Below are positions 7,890-15,562 of a stretch of DNA of 19,586 nucleotides, piece by piece. The position numbers and the translations under genes are program-made. The notes beneath the pieces are model-generated. The model was not told the DNA's origin. It did not search any database and saw only the letters and a program-made list of their open reading frames with translations. The stretch comes from JBKBXU01 sp046313675 (GTDB lineage Bacteria; Bacteroidota; Bacteroidia; Cytophagales; Cytophagaceae), in assembly GCA_046313675.1 (NCBI GenBank), contig JBKBXU010000041.1, positions 1 to 19,586 on the forward strand, written 5' to 3'. Position 1 is the stretch's first letter. The number at the start of each line of letters is the position of its first letter.

Positions 7890-9707
7890 ATGGAAGAAAA
7901 AGGCACGATATCGATCCATACCGAGAACATTTTTCCCATTATCAAAAAGTTTCTCTATTCAGATCATGAAATCTTTCTCAGAGAACTGGTTTCCAATGCC
8001 GTTGATGCAAGTCAAAAAATAAAAAGACTATCATCCCTGGGTGAATTTGCAGGAGAAATTGGTGAGCTGAAAGTAAAAGTTACCCTGGATGAGCAAGCCA
8101 AAACCATTACTGTAAGTGACAATGGTATTGGTATGACGGCAGAGGAAATTAAAAAATACATAAACCAGATCGCTTTTTCCGGCGCAACAGAGTTTATTGA
8201 AAAATACAAAGACAAAGGTGATGAGAAGCAAATCATTGGCCATTTTGGATTAGGGTTTTACTCCTCGTTCATGGTTGCTTCAAAAGTAGAGATCATTACA
8301 AAGTCCTACCAGGAAGGCACGGAAGCTGCCCGTTGGGAATGTGATGGTTCAACAGAATTCTCCATAGGATCTGCCGAAAAAGAAAGCAGGGGAACAGATA
8401 TAATTCTTCACCTGGCAGAAGATTCCCAAGAGTTTGCCGACAAATTCAGGATACAGGGAATACTGGATAAATATTGTAAATTCCTTCCTGTAGAAGTAGA
8501 ATTCGATGAAAAGGTAGTGAACAATCCTCAGCCTTTATGGACAAAATCGCCGTCTGAATTAAAAGATGAGGATTACATAGCATTTTACAAAGAATTATAT
8601 CCTTTCTCAGAAGATCCTTTATTCTGGATTCACCTGAACGTTGACTATCCATTTAACCTTACGGGTATTCTTTATTTTCCAAAAATAAAGAATGAGCTTG
8701 AGGTCAATAAAAATAAAATTCAGCTTTACTCCAGACAAGTATTTATTACTGACGAGGTTAAAGACGTAGTTCCGGAATTCCTGATGCTGCTTCACGGTGT
8801 AATTGATTCTCCTGACATTCCCCTGAATGTATCAAGAAGTTTTCTGCAGGCAGATTCCAATGTTAAAAAAATCAATTCCCATATTACCAAAAAAGTAGCT
8901 GACAAATTAGCAGAGTTGTACAATAAAGACAAAAATGCTTTTTCTCAGAAATGGGATGATATAGGGCTGTTTGTAAAATATGGGATGATCAGCGACGATA
9001 AATTCTATGAAAAAGCCAAAGACTTCTGCCTTGTAAAATCCATAAGCGAAAAGTATTACACTTTGGAAGATTATAAGGAGCAGGTAAAGGAAAATCAGAC
9101 GGATAAAGAAGGAAACATTGTAGCTCTTTATGCCACCGACGCTGCAAGACAAGACACCTTTATTGATTCTGCCCAAAAAAGAAACTATGATGTTCTTTTG
9201 ATGACCACAGTCATTGATAGCCATTTTATAAACCACCTGGAGCAGAAACATGAGAAATTTCAGTTAAAACGTGTGGACGCCGACAGTGTTGAAAAGCTGA
9301 TCGAAAAAGATCAGAAAATGGAAAGTGTCCTTTCTGGAGATGATCAGGAAAAAATCAAAAAGGTTTTTGAAGAAGCCATAAACAACAAGAGCAATACCCT
9401 TGCGGTTGAACCTCTTCCTGTGGACGAACTGCCGGTGACAATTACACAACCGGAATTCATGCGAAGAATGAAGGATATGTCTTCCATGGGCGGAATGGGA
9501 TTCATGGGCCAGATGCCACAAATGAACAATGTGGTACTAAATGCCAACCATCCGTTAATGCAAAAAATCCTTAATGAAGAGAGCGATGAAACCAGGAAAA
9601 AACTTGCCAAACAAGCATATGACCTGGCCTTGCTTTCTCAGGGAATGCTGACAGGTAAAGACCTTACCAACTTCATTAAGACAAGCATAGATCTTTCTTG
9701 TGTATAA
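7890..9707 (+). CDS. htpG: molecular chaperone HtpG (Hsp90)
   Basis: 605 residues, close to the usual 600-630 for bacterial Hsp90, an ATP-dependent homodimeric cytosolic chaperone. The GHKL ATPase domain is intact: ELVSNAVDAS with Glu32 and Asn36, DNGIGM, and GHFGLGFYSSFMVA. The middle domain has the catalytic-arginine loop LNVSRSFLQ. The C-terminal dimerisation region holds a Met-rich stretch MSSMGGMGFMGQMPQMNN near residue 535 and ends in a normal helix. The ATG at 7890 gives the expected MEEKGTISIHTENIFP start. It is a single-gene unit closed by a strong terminator; I see no convincing heat-shock promoter in the 144 bp upstream. Confidence 0.98.
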   Translation: MEEKGTISIHTENIFPIIKKFLYSDHEIFLRELVSNAVDASQKIKRLSSLGEFAGEIGELKVKVTLDEQAKTITVSDNGIGMTAEEIKKYINQIAFSGATEFIEKYKDKGDEKQIIGHFGLGFYSSFMVASKVEIITKSYQEGTEAARWECDGSTEFSIGSAEKESRGTDIILHLAEDSQEFADKFRIQGILDKYCKFLPVEVEFDEKVVNNPQPLWTKSPSELKDEDYIAFYKELYPFSEDPLFWIHLNVDYPFNLTGILYFPKIKNELEVNKNKIQLYSRQVFITDEVKDVVPEFLMLLHGVIDSPDIPLNVSRSFLQADSNVKKINSHITKKVADKLAELYNKDKNAFSQKWDDIGLFVKYGMISDDKFYEKAKDFCLVKSISEKYYTLEDYKEQVKENQTDKEGNIVALYATDAARQDTFIDSAQKRNYDVLLMTTVIDSHFINHLEQKHEKFQLKRVDADSVEKLIEKDQKMESVLSGDDQEKIKKVFEEAINNKSNTLAVEPLPVDELPVTITQPEFMRRMKDMSSMGGMGFMGQMPQMNNVVLNANHPLMQKILNEESDETRKKLAKQAYDLALLSQGMLTGKDLTNFIKTSIDLSCV

Positions 9708-9730
9708 TTAGCTGTATTTGATATAATATA

Positions 9731-9766
9731 CCCCTTCGAACAGTTTGCCTGTAGAAGGGGTTTTTT
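9731..9766 (+). terminator. intrinsic terminator after htpG
   Basis: CCCCTTC (9731-9737) pairs with GAAGGGG (9754-9760), with an inner ACAG/CTGT helix, followed by six T. Confidence 0.92.
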
Positions 9767-9833
9767 ATTACGTATTCTCAAGCTGACTTTATAATATATA
9801 AATTATATTTATATACCTATAGAAAAAATCAAT

Positions 9834-9864
9834 TTGAATTAGCTGAATAATAAGAAGATATTTG
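9834..9864 (+). promoter_or_regulatory. candidate dps promoter
   Basis: TTG at 9834-9836, 20 bases, then GATATTTG at 9857-9864, which differs from TAnnTTTG only at the first base. It ends 22 bases before the dps ATG. The spacing suits a Bacteroidota housekeeping promoter. Confidence 0.5.
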
Positions 9865-9886
9865 AATAAACTAAATTTTTAAAATT

Positions 9887-10360
9887 ATGACAAACTTAAA
9901 CGCCATAGGACTGGATAAAGAAAAGGCAAAAGAATTGGCCCAAAAGTTAAATACCTTGCTTGCTAACTATCAGATATTCTATATAAATACCCGAGGTTTT
10001 CATTGGAACATCAAAGGAGATAAGTTCTTTGAGCTTCATGCAAAATTTGAAGAGTTGTACAACGACCTGGTTCTTAAAAACGACGAACTGGCTGAACGGA
10101 TTTTAACCCTTGGCCATACGCCCTTACACAGCTATACCTCTTACCTGCAACATTCTGAAGTCAAAGAAGCCACAGGGATTACCGATGGCAAGAAAGCCGT
10201 AGAGAGCATACTTGCTGCATTTAAAACCATTATAAGACTACAAAGAGATTTGCTGGAGGCAACAGGGGAGGCAAATGACGAAGGAACGAATGCTTTGATG
10301 AGCGATTACATCAGAGAACAGGAAAAGCTTGTCTGGATGTACACCGCTTACCTGGCTTAA
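9887..10360 (+). CDS. dps: Dps family ferritin-like DNA-protection protein
   Basis: 157 residues, the usual Dps size. Dps forms a dodecameric cage in the cytoplasm, oxidises Fe(II) with peroxide and stores iron, which protects DNA. The intersubunit ferroxidase ligands are all present with exact family spacing: His39 (RGFHWN), His51, Asp66 and Glu70 (DELAER). The amino tail is short and not strongly basic, so direct DNA binding is uncertain. It has its own upstream promoter candidate and a long terminator hairpin downstream, so it is probably transcribed alone, likely in response to oxidative stress or starvation as in relatives. Confidence 0.96.
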   Translation: MTNLNAIGLDKEKAKELAQKLNTLLANYQIFYINTRGFHWNIKGDKFFELHAKFEELYNDLVLKNDELAERILTLGHTPLHSYTSYLQHSEVKEATGITDGKKAVESILAAFKTIIRLQRDLLEATGEANDEGTNALMSDYIREQEKLVWMYTAYLA

Positions 10361-10366
10361 AATTAG

Positions 10367-10398
10367 AATTGACAATTGCTCACGGGCAATTGTCAATT
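10367..10398 (+). terminator. 13-bp perfect hairpin after dps
   Basis: AATTGACAATTGC (10367-10379) pairs perfectly with GCAATTGTCAATT (10386-10398) around TCACGG, starting 6 bases after the stop. The following T-rich tract is interrupted by A, so termination may be partial. Confidence 0.75.
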
Positions 10399-10539
10399 TA
10401 ATTATTTCACTGTAATTTTCCTGATTAAAATACGTTTCTGTTATTTAAACCCGAAATATGCAATAGAACTTTCTATTACGTGACAAAATAAATAATCAGA
10501 GACCTAGTTTATACTAAAAAACTTTTTCAAATCAGGAGC

Positions 10540-11418
10540 ATGAACAACATAAATATCCGGGTACTGTTTGTATTTTTTATCCTGGCATTTATATCTATTA
10601 ATCAATCTTTTGCCCAAAAAGGGAAAAAGGGCATGGAAAAAGATTCTATTCCAAGCACCGACATAACCTTTGGAGAAGAAGAGGAAGAAGAGGAAGAGGA
10701 AAAACCGAAGAAAAAAATCAAAAAAAAGGTTTTTTATGGAATTAAAACCAAGCGATCCTTTATTCGCTACGGTAAGGGGAAAAGGCAAACCCTTGAAATG
10801 TTTTACTTCCTCAAGAAAGACTTGGAGCCCAATCCATATATAAAATCGATACATATACTGGACTTGAAAAAAAGAAGGATTGTAGAAGTGTCCTCGCTGG
10901 AAGATGTCGATAAAACAAAAACACCATACAAAATATTACATGGCCCTTACAAGAAATTAGTAGGTGGAGAAGTCGTAGAAGAAGGCATCTTTTATGTCGG
11001 GATGAAACATGGCCGCTGGGAGAAATACGGAAAAGATTTTGCCCTTACAGACAAGACCAAATACAAGAAAGGCCTTCTGAAAGAATCAAAGGTAACTTAC
11101 TACGACCCTGCAAAAACCAAAATGAAAGAGGTTATTCCAATGCGTTATGAGCAATTGCACGGTGACTACTATCATTTCAAAGAAAACGGGGAAGTACTTA
11201 TCTACGGTAAATATATTGACGGACAGAAGGTAGGTATCTGGATTGAGTATTTTCCGGACAGAAACCGAAAACGGAAAGAAATGCAATACCCACGGAATCC
11301 CTATGTGGAGCAGTTTGAGCCATTTGTGCTGAACGAATGGGACGATAAAGGAAATCCGCTGATCAGGAATGGGCAACCTTTCTACGATCCTAAAAAAGGT
11401 AAAAAAATCAGGCGATAA
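10540..11418 (+). CDS. secreted MORN/YwqK-like repeat protein
   Basis: 292 residues. A signal peptide (VLFVFFILAFISINQSFAQ) is followed by a low-complexity linker with nine consecutive Glu (residues 46-54) directly before a lysine-rich KPKKKIKKK block. The C-terminal half carries at least two MORN/YwqK-like units: HGPYKKLVGGEVVEEGIFYV...KHGRWEKYG and LHGDYYHFKENGEVLIYGKY...KVGIWIEYF. Such units form beta-hairpin repeats; in Bacteroidota they occur in many envelope proteins of unknown role. No anchor or T9SS tail is visible, so a periplasmic location is likely. The gene is alone between dps and pgi. I do not recognise a specific function. Confidence 0.75.
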   Translation: MNNINIRVLFVFFILAFISINQSFAQKGKKGMEKDSIPSTDITFGEEEEEEEEEKPKKKIKKKVFYGIKTKRSFIRYGKGKRQTLEMFYFLKKDLEPNPYIKSIHILDLKKRRIVEVSSLEDVDKTKTPYKILHGPYKKLVGGEVVEEGIFYVGMKHGRWEKYGKDFALTDKTKYKKGLLKESKVTYYDPAKTKMKEVIPMRYEQLHGDYYHFKENGEVLIYGKYIDGQKVGIWIEYFPDRNRKRKEMQYPRNPYVEQFEPFVLNEWDDKGNPLIRNGQPFYDPKKGKKIRR

Positions 11419-11495
11419 TTTATATAATCAATCCCTTAAATATTAAAGTTTTATCATAATATTACCCGTTCAATAGATAGAAATTTTCATTTTCT

Positions 11496-11503
11496 TATAT
11501 TTG
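11496..11503 (+). promoter_or_regulatory. candidate -7 box for pgi
   Basis: TATATTTG is an exact TAnnTTTG match ending 43 bases before the pgi ATG. The -33 region lacks a clear TTG. Confidence 0.45.
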
Positions 11504-11546
11504 GATCCATTAATCATAAAAATTCAGTAGTTTACTAAATACGTAT

Positions 11547-13187
11547 ATGAGTAGTCTTACCGGTTATTCTTCCTGGAAGAAGTTATCCAGCCATCATGCA
11601 GCCACTTCACAAGTGCATATGAGAGACCTGTTTAAACAGGATAAAGAGCGATTTAAAAAGTTTTCTGTACAGTTTAACGATATACTGCTAGACTATTCCA
11701 AGAACAGGATTACCGAAGAAACCATGTCGTTGTTGAAAAGCCTGGCCGAGGAAGCCGGACTTAAAAAAGCCATGGAAGAGATGTTTTCCGGTGCCAAGAT
11801 CAATACTACAGAAAAGCGGGCTGTTTTACATACTGCTTTAAGAAACCGCTCCAACGCACCGGTTTTTGTGGATGGGCAAGACATCATGCCCGGCATTAAC
11901 AAGGTCTTAAAGAAGATGAAGAACTGTTCAGATGCCATACGCAATGGCAACTGGAAAGGCTACACGGGTAAAGTCATCACAGACATAGTAAATATTGGAA
12001 TTGGAGGGTCAGACCTGGGCCCGTACATGGTTACGGAAGCCCTTAAACCCTATGCCAAAGACGGGCTAAATATTCACTTTGTTTCCAATGTGGACGGAAC
12101 CCATATAGCGGAAACACTTAAAAAAGTAGATCCGGAAACCACTATATTCATCATTGCGTCCAAAACCTTTACCACACAGGAAACCATTACCAATGCCGAG
12201 AGTGCACGTATGTGGTTTCTGAACAAATGTGGAGATCCGGCTTGTGTGGCAAGGCATTTTATAGCCCTCTCTACCAATGCCAAAGCTGTATCTGCCTTCG
12301 GCATCGATACTGAAAATATGTTTGAGTTTTGGGACTGGGTCGGAGGCCGCTATTCACTGTGGTCTGCCATTGGCCTTCCTATTGCCGTATATATTGGTTT
12401 CGAAAATTTTGAAAAGCTTTTGATCGGTGCGCATGAAATGGATAAACATTTCAGGGCTACGCCATTTGAGAAAAACATTCCTGTGATCCTGGCTTTGCTG
12501 GGAATCTGGTATAATAACTTCTATGAAGCGGAATCACAAGCCATTCTTCCTTACGATCAATACATGCATCGTTTTGCTGCCTATTTCCAACAGGGAGATA
12601 TGGAGAGCAACGGCAAAAGGGTAAGAAAAGATGGAAAATTTGTTGACTATACCACCGGTCCCATCATCTGGGGAGAACCCGGAACAAACGGGCAGCATGC
12701 CTTCTACCAGTTGATCCACCAGGGCACTAAACTCATCCCTTGTGATTTCCTGGCACCTGTTCAATCACAAAATCCCATAGGAGATCACCATGCCAAATTG
12801 CTGGCCAACTTCTTTGCGCAGACAGAAGCCCTGATGTGTGGAAAAACAGCAGAGGAAGCAAAGGCCGAACTTGAGAAGGATGGACTTAAGGGCGCAGAAT
12901 TGGAAGCCCTTTTGCCACACAAGGTTTTCCCGGGCAATATACCTACCAATTCCATATTCTTTAAAAAACTTACCCCTGAAACACTTGGCGCTTTACTTGC
13001 TATGTATGAGCACAAGATATTTGTTCAGGGTGTTATATGGAACGTCAACTCTTTTGATCAGTGGGGCGTTGAACTTGGAAAGCAGTTGGCAAAGAAAATT
13101 TTGGGGGAATTGGAAGACAAGGGAGAGGTTTCAAGCCACGATGTTTCTACCAATGGATTGATTAACTTTTATAAAAAGAATAAATAA
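11547..13187 (+). CDS. pgi: glucose-6-phosphate isomerase
   Basis: 546 residues, the length of the long bacterial and eukaryotic-type enzyme. It interconverts glucose 6-phosphate and fructose 6-phosphate in glycolysis and gluconeogenesis, in the cytosol as a dimer. Visible signatures: NIGIGGSDLGPYMV, the phosphate-binding ASKTFTTQET, GGRYSLWSAIGLPIA, the catalytic Glu in QGDMESNGKRV, the catalytic His in GTNGQHAFYQL, and the signature with catalytic Lys FDQWGVELGKQLA near the C-terminus. All are intact. A TAnnTTTG box lies upstream and a T-tailed hairpin downstream, so it is a single-gene unit. Confidence 0.97.
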   Translation: MSSLTGYSSWKKLSSHHAATSQVHMRDLFKQDKERFKKFSVQFNDILLDYSKNRITEETMSLLKSLAEEAGLKKAMEEMFSGAKINTTEKRAVLHTALRNRSNAPVFVDGQDIMPGINKVLKKMKNCSDAIRNGNWKGYTGKVITDIVNIGIGGSDLGPYMVTEALKPYAKDGLNIHFVSNVDGTHIAETLKKVDPETTIFIIASKTFTTQETITNAESARMWFLNKCGDPACVARHFIALSTNAKAVSAFGIDTENMFEFWDWVGGRYSLWSAIGLPIAVYIGFENFEKLLIGAHEMDKHFRATPFEKNIPVILALLGIWYNNFYEAESQAILPYDQYMHRFAAYFQQGDMESNGKRVRKDGKFVDYTTGPIIWGEPGTNGQHAFYQLIHQGTKLIPCDFLAPVQSQNPIGDHHAKLLANFFAQTEALMCGKTAEEAKAELEKDGLKGAELEALLPHKVFPGNIPTNSIFFKKLTPETLGALLAMYEHKIFVQGVIWNVNSFDQWGVELGKQLAKKILGELEDKGEVSSHDVSTNGLINFYKKNK

Positions 13188-13213
13188 TACTTTTACCGTA
13201 TAAAGACAAAAGG

Positions 13214-13240
13214 AGCTTCGCCGATGGCGGGGCTTTTTTT
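13214..13240 (+). terminator. intrinsic terminator after pgi
   Basis: AGCTTCGCC (13214-13222) pairs with GGCGGGGCT (13226-13234), including two G-T pairs, and runs into seven T. Confidence 0.87.
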
Positions 13241-13396
13241 GTTTCATGCCTCAAAGACAAGATGCGCTGAAGCGCAGACTTTAGTGTCACGATGGGCACG
13301 ATGGATTGCACAATGAACACGAAGAAAAAACAAATAAAATGGCAGCTTTTTAGCTGGGTATTAGAACTAAGGCAATTCAGAACCCGTGCTATGGCG
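13241..13396. other. non-coding stretch with short repeats
   Basis: No gene. It contains a small hairpin TGCGCT-GA-AGCGCA (13263-13276), a run of imperfect CACGATGG-like units beginning at 13288, 13297, 13309 and 13318, and a second hairpin AACCCG (13381-13386) with CGGGTT (13395-13400). The right arm of that second hairpin overlaps the large palindrome by four bases. Confidence 0.5.
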
Positions 13397-13458
13397 GGTT
13401 TTGATATTTTAAAGTAGAGACGCGATTAATCGCGTCTCTACTTTAAAATATCAAAACC
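13397..13458. repeat. 62-bp perfect palindrome (element copy 1)
   Basis: The sequence reads the same on both strands for 31 bases each side of a centre between 13427 and 13428. The core half-site is GTAGAGACGCGATT, flanked outward by an AT-rich arm ending in GGTTTT/AAAACC. The core and the flank AAAACCGTA(G/A)CTGG recur at 14905-14970. It may be a REP/MITE-like mobile palindrome or a bidirectional terminator. Confidence 0.9.
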
Positions 13459-13581
13459 GTAGCTGGTAGATATGTAGAATAAATTCTGAACATCATAAAA
13501 ACCTGCCAATTAATGCAACCTTCTGTTATTTAACACGTACAGCAAAAAAATATTTTTTTGTGTAATTAAAAACTTTTGACT

Positions 13582-14852
13582 ATGAGAAAACTTTACTTTT
13601 TATTTTTCCTTTCTGCATTTTTTTTCAAACTGGATTTGCTGGCACAGTGTACACTATACGGGATTGCTGAGACTGAAGATTCAATTGAACTATGGGAATA
13701 CGACGAAACAACGTTTAATGAAATCAGAATGATTTCAGATGATGGTGGATTATATACATTTGACCATNNNNNNNNNNNNNNNNNGATCGTGGCATTTATG
13801 ACTATAATATCCATGGACGTGGCATTATAACTGTGAACACCCAAACCGGTATCTGGAGTCACCAGGAATTAAGCTATGATATAGATATAGATTTAGATTA
13901 TTTTTTTAGGGGATTAATTATGGACAATATTAATGACATCTTATATGCTTATTTAGTTCATCTTCCAGAAGAAGGCCCTGAGGAACCAGTCAGATTGGTA
14001 ACAATAAATCCAGAAAATAGTGTCGTAACAGAAATCGGAATAATGGAAAATTTTTTTCCTACCTTCTCACCCTATAATGCGGCTGAGGATTACAATGTTT
14101 TTTCAAACAACAAAATATACACCGTAGGCTTAGACCCTCAAGGCTTGGGTAAAATTTTTATTGTAAACCCTGCCGATGCAAGCTTCGAACAAATTGATCT
14201 TGGTGAAGAAGCAATTAGGGCAGCTGTATTTAAAGATGAGTCTAATGATAATCTTTATGCTCTGACATCACTTTTTGAGGAGGACGAGGAGGAGGAAACT
14301 TGTGAATTTATCATCCATAGCATTGATAAGGAAAACAACACTCTTCATGAATTGTTTCGCCTCCCTTATCAATGTAAGGAAGAAAACATTCATTATGGAA
14401 TTATAAGAATAAGTTTTAATTCCGTTTCCAAGAACCTTATTATTTTTGGATCAAATGAGGCTTACGACTATTTAAATGGCAGCACTATTAATTTGCCTAA
14501 TCAAAACTATGTTGTGCATGAAGCTGAATTAGAAAATTCTGACCATCGATGGTTGCTTGATTTTTTCCATGGAAATTGTACGGATGGTCAGGTTTCCGTA
14601 ATACCAGCAAAAAAAGATGTTGCGCTAACGTATAACAATCCTGCTTCCGGAATAGTACATATAAAATCGGATGATAAGAAGTCCGGAAAAATTATCTTAT
14701 ACAACAATATTCTGCAACCTGTACAAGAAGCACTACTAAACAATGGTGAAGCCAATGTTGAAATAAATGCCTTACCAGAGGGTCTATACTACTTTCAGGT
14801 AACAAGAGAAAACAATACCTCTAAAATAAATAAATTAATAATAATAAAGTAG
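13582..14852 (+). CDS. secreted T9SS cargo protein, interrupted by an assembly gap
   Basis: One gene read in two pieces: ATG at 13582 (MRKLYFLFFLSAFFFKL, signal peptide ending about LLAQ) to the N-run at 13768, then an open frame from 13785 (DRGIYDYNIHGRGIITV...) to the stop. The middle is beta-rich, with propeller-like phrases such as GKIFIVNPADASFEQIDLG and an acidic patch EEDEEEE. The last 80 or so residues (NNPASGIVHI ... GEANVEINALPEGLYYFQV ... INKLIIIK) match the T9SS type A sorting domain, so I infer export across the outer membrane and removal of this tail. Seventeen N would put the halves out of frame, so the gap length is nominal. The function of the cargo domain is unknown. Base composition is AT-richer than pgi, and palindromic elements flank the gene. 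Confidence 0.8.
13768..13784. other. assembly gap (17 N)
   Basis: Run of 17 N inside the cargo gene. A 9-base direct repeat CGTGGCATT lies just after it (13788 and 13818), which hints that a short repeat array may be missing. Confidence 0.99.
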
Positions 14853-14904
14853 AAACAGTAATCATAGGCTATCGTAAATATTGGTTATTATGAATGGTTG
14901 GCCG

Positions 14905-14960
14905 GGTTTTCATTTGTAGAGACGCAATTAATCGCGTCTCTACATCAAAAAATTAAAACC
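14905..14960. repeat. palindromic element copy 2 (imperfect)
   Basis: Core at 14916-14943 matches the 28-bp core of the 13397 palindrome except for one base (A at 14926). Outer GGTTTT (14905-14910) pairs with AAAACC (14955-14960), but the two inner flanks differ in length. It is followed by GTAACTGG, as copy 1 is by GTAGCTGG. It lies 52 bases after the cargo stop codon and could end that transcript. Confidence 0.88.
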
Positions 14961-14978
14961 GTAACTGGTTGGTAATGA

Positions 14979-15168
14979 ATGCACTAAAAAAACAAGCCTA
15001 AAACGCCTCCGCAATCATAATATAAAACCCACTCTGGCCACGGCCAAAGCCGTAGTCTAAACGTAAGCTTAAGTGCTCCTTTTTATTGACGGTATAACGC
15101 AAGCCTGCGCCATAGGAATACTTCAGCGTATTAAAGCGGACATCATCAAACTGGTTAAAAACATCTCC
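14979..15168. repeat. direct repeat, left copy (BamA-type gene 3' end)
   Basis: Aligns in the same orientation with 17034-17222, offset about 2,054 bases. From the stop codon leftwards homology continues about 20 bases with one indel (shared ATGCA at the edge). Confidence 0.85.
14998..15168 (-). pseudogene. orphan 3' end of a BamA-type barrel gene
   Basis: Read on the minus strand this is 56 codons plus TAG, from GDVFNQFDDVRFNTLKYSY to the terminal IMIAEAF, in the same frame as the last 56 codons of the intact barrel gene at 17052. I count 15 base differences in 168, touching 14 codons, of which 12 are synonymous; the two amino-acid changes are Asn to Ser and Phe to Leu. Homology stops sharply at 15168, and an in-frame TAA follows a few codons further upstream in the gene sense, so no complete protein can be made. 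The pattern means this piece came from a gene that was itself under selection, not from a copy decaying since duplication. Confidence 0.92.
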
Positions 15169-15504
15169 CCTGTTGGCATGAGCTTTTTAGCTCGTACCAA
15201 TCTACTATTCCAGCCTTTTAGGAAGGTTTCCCTGGAGCTCCCTAAGTGGAACCCGTGCAAGGTAAATGGTCAACCAACTAAAGTATATTCGATTGTTCCC
15301 ATTAGATTTAGGCTCGGATAAAGTCAGCCACAATGTTTAAATTTGTTAATTGCTGTGGCGCGTGCAGATAGGAAACTTAGCGCTTTCTAATCCCCACTCA
15401 TCATATCCAGACATTAGCAGCAAGTATAGTCCCATTCCCAGAGACCAAACAATTCCAAAAAATACTTTTTAGTTGATTTTTGTCAAAAAAATACAATAAA
15501 TTGA
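15169..15504. other. unexplained non-coding stretch in the island
   Basis: I find no supportable gene on either strand. The left part looks structured: GAGCT/AGCTC around 4 T (15180-15193), then TCCAG (15209-15213) with CTGGA (15232-15236) enclosing CCTT/AAGG, then the palindrome GGAGCTCC. The minus strand has stop-interrupted phrases but nothing I can assign. It may be the remnant of a mobile element. Confidence 0.4.
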
Positions 15505-15546
15505 AACTTTAAAGTTGTTTTAGTTGTATATATTTAGATATCTTTG
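15505..15546 (+). promoter_or_regulatory. toxin-antitoxin promoter with palindromic operator candidate
   Basis: TTG at 15515-15517, 21 bases, then TATCTTTG at 15539-15546, an exact TAnnTTTG, 16 bases before the toxin ATG. A perfect 12-bp palindrome AACTTTAAAGTT (15505-15516) overlaps the -33 element, where an antitoxin with a helix-turn-helix could bind and repress. Confidence 0.6.
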
Positions 15547-15562
15547 CATTTTACTAAAACGC

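Noticed and set aside
7798..8022. GTG-started 74-codon frame upstream of htpG
   Set aside because: It overlaps the conserved 5' end of htpG in another frame, matches nothing I recognise and begins with a GTG at the edge of a hairpin.
13288..13330. CACGATGG-type units as a possible CRISPR or tandem array
   Set aside because: Units are only 8-9 bases, imperfect and irregularly spaced, with no repeat-spacer structure or cas genes.
13833..14852. GTG-started stand-alone gene after the assembly gap
   Set aside because: The frame is open back to the N-run and continues the cargo protein; the GTG is simply the first start-like codon after the gap.
15073..15321. 82-codon plus-strand frame
   Set aside because: Its first third is antisense to the orphan barrel fragment, and a nearly identical stretch appears antisense to the intact barrel gene, so it is a shadow of that coding strand.
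15300..15400. Minus-strand phrase HAPQQL resembling the TruA motif HAPQQF
   Set aside because: Only six residues agree, in a 20-codon frame bounded by stops; no other TruA feature is present.
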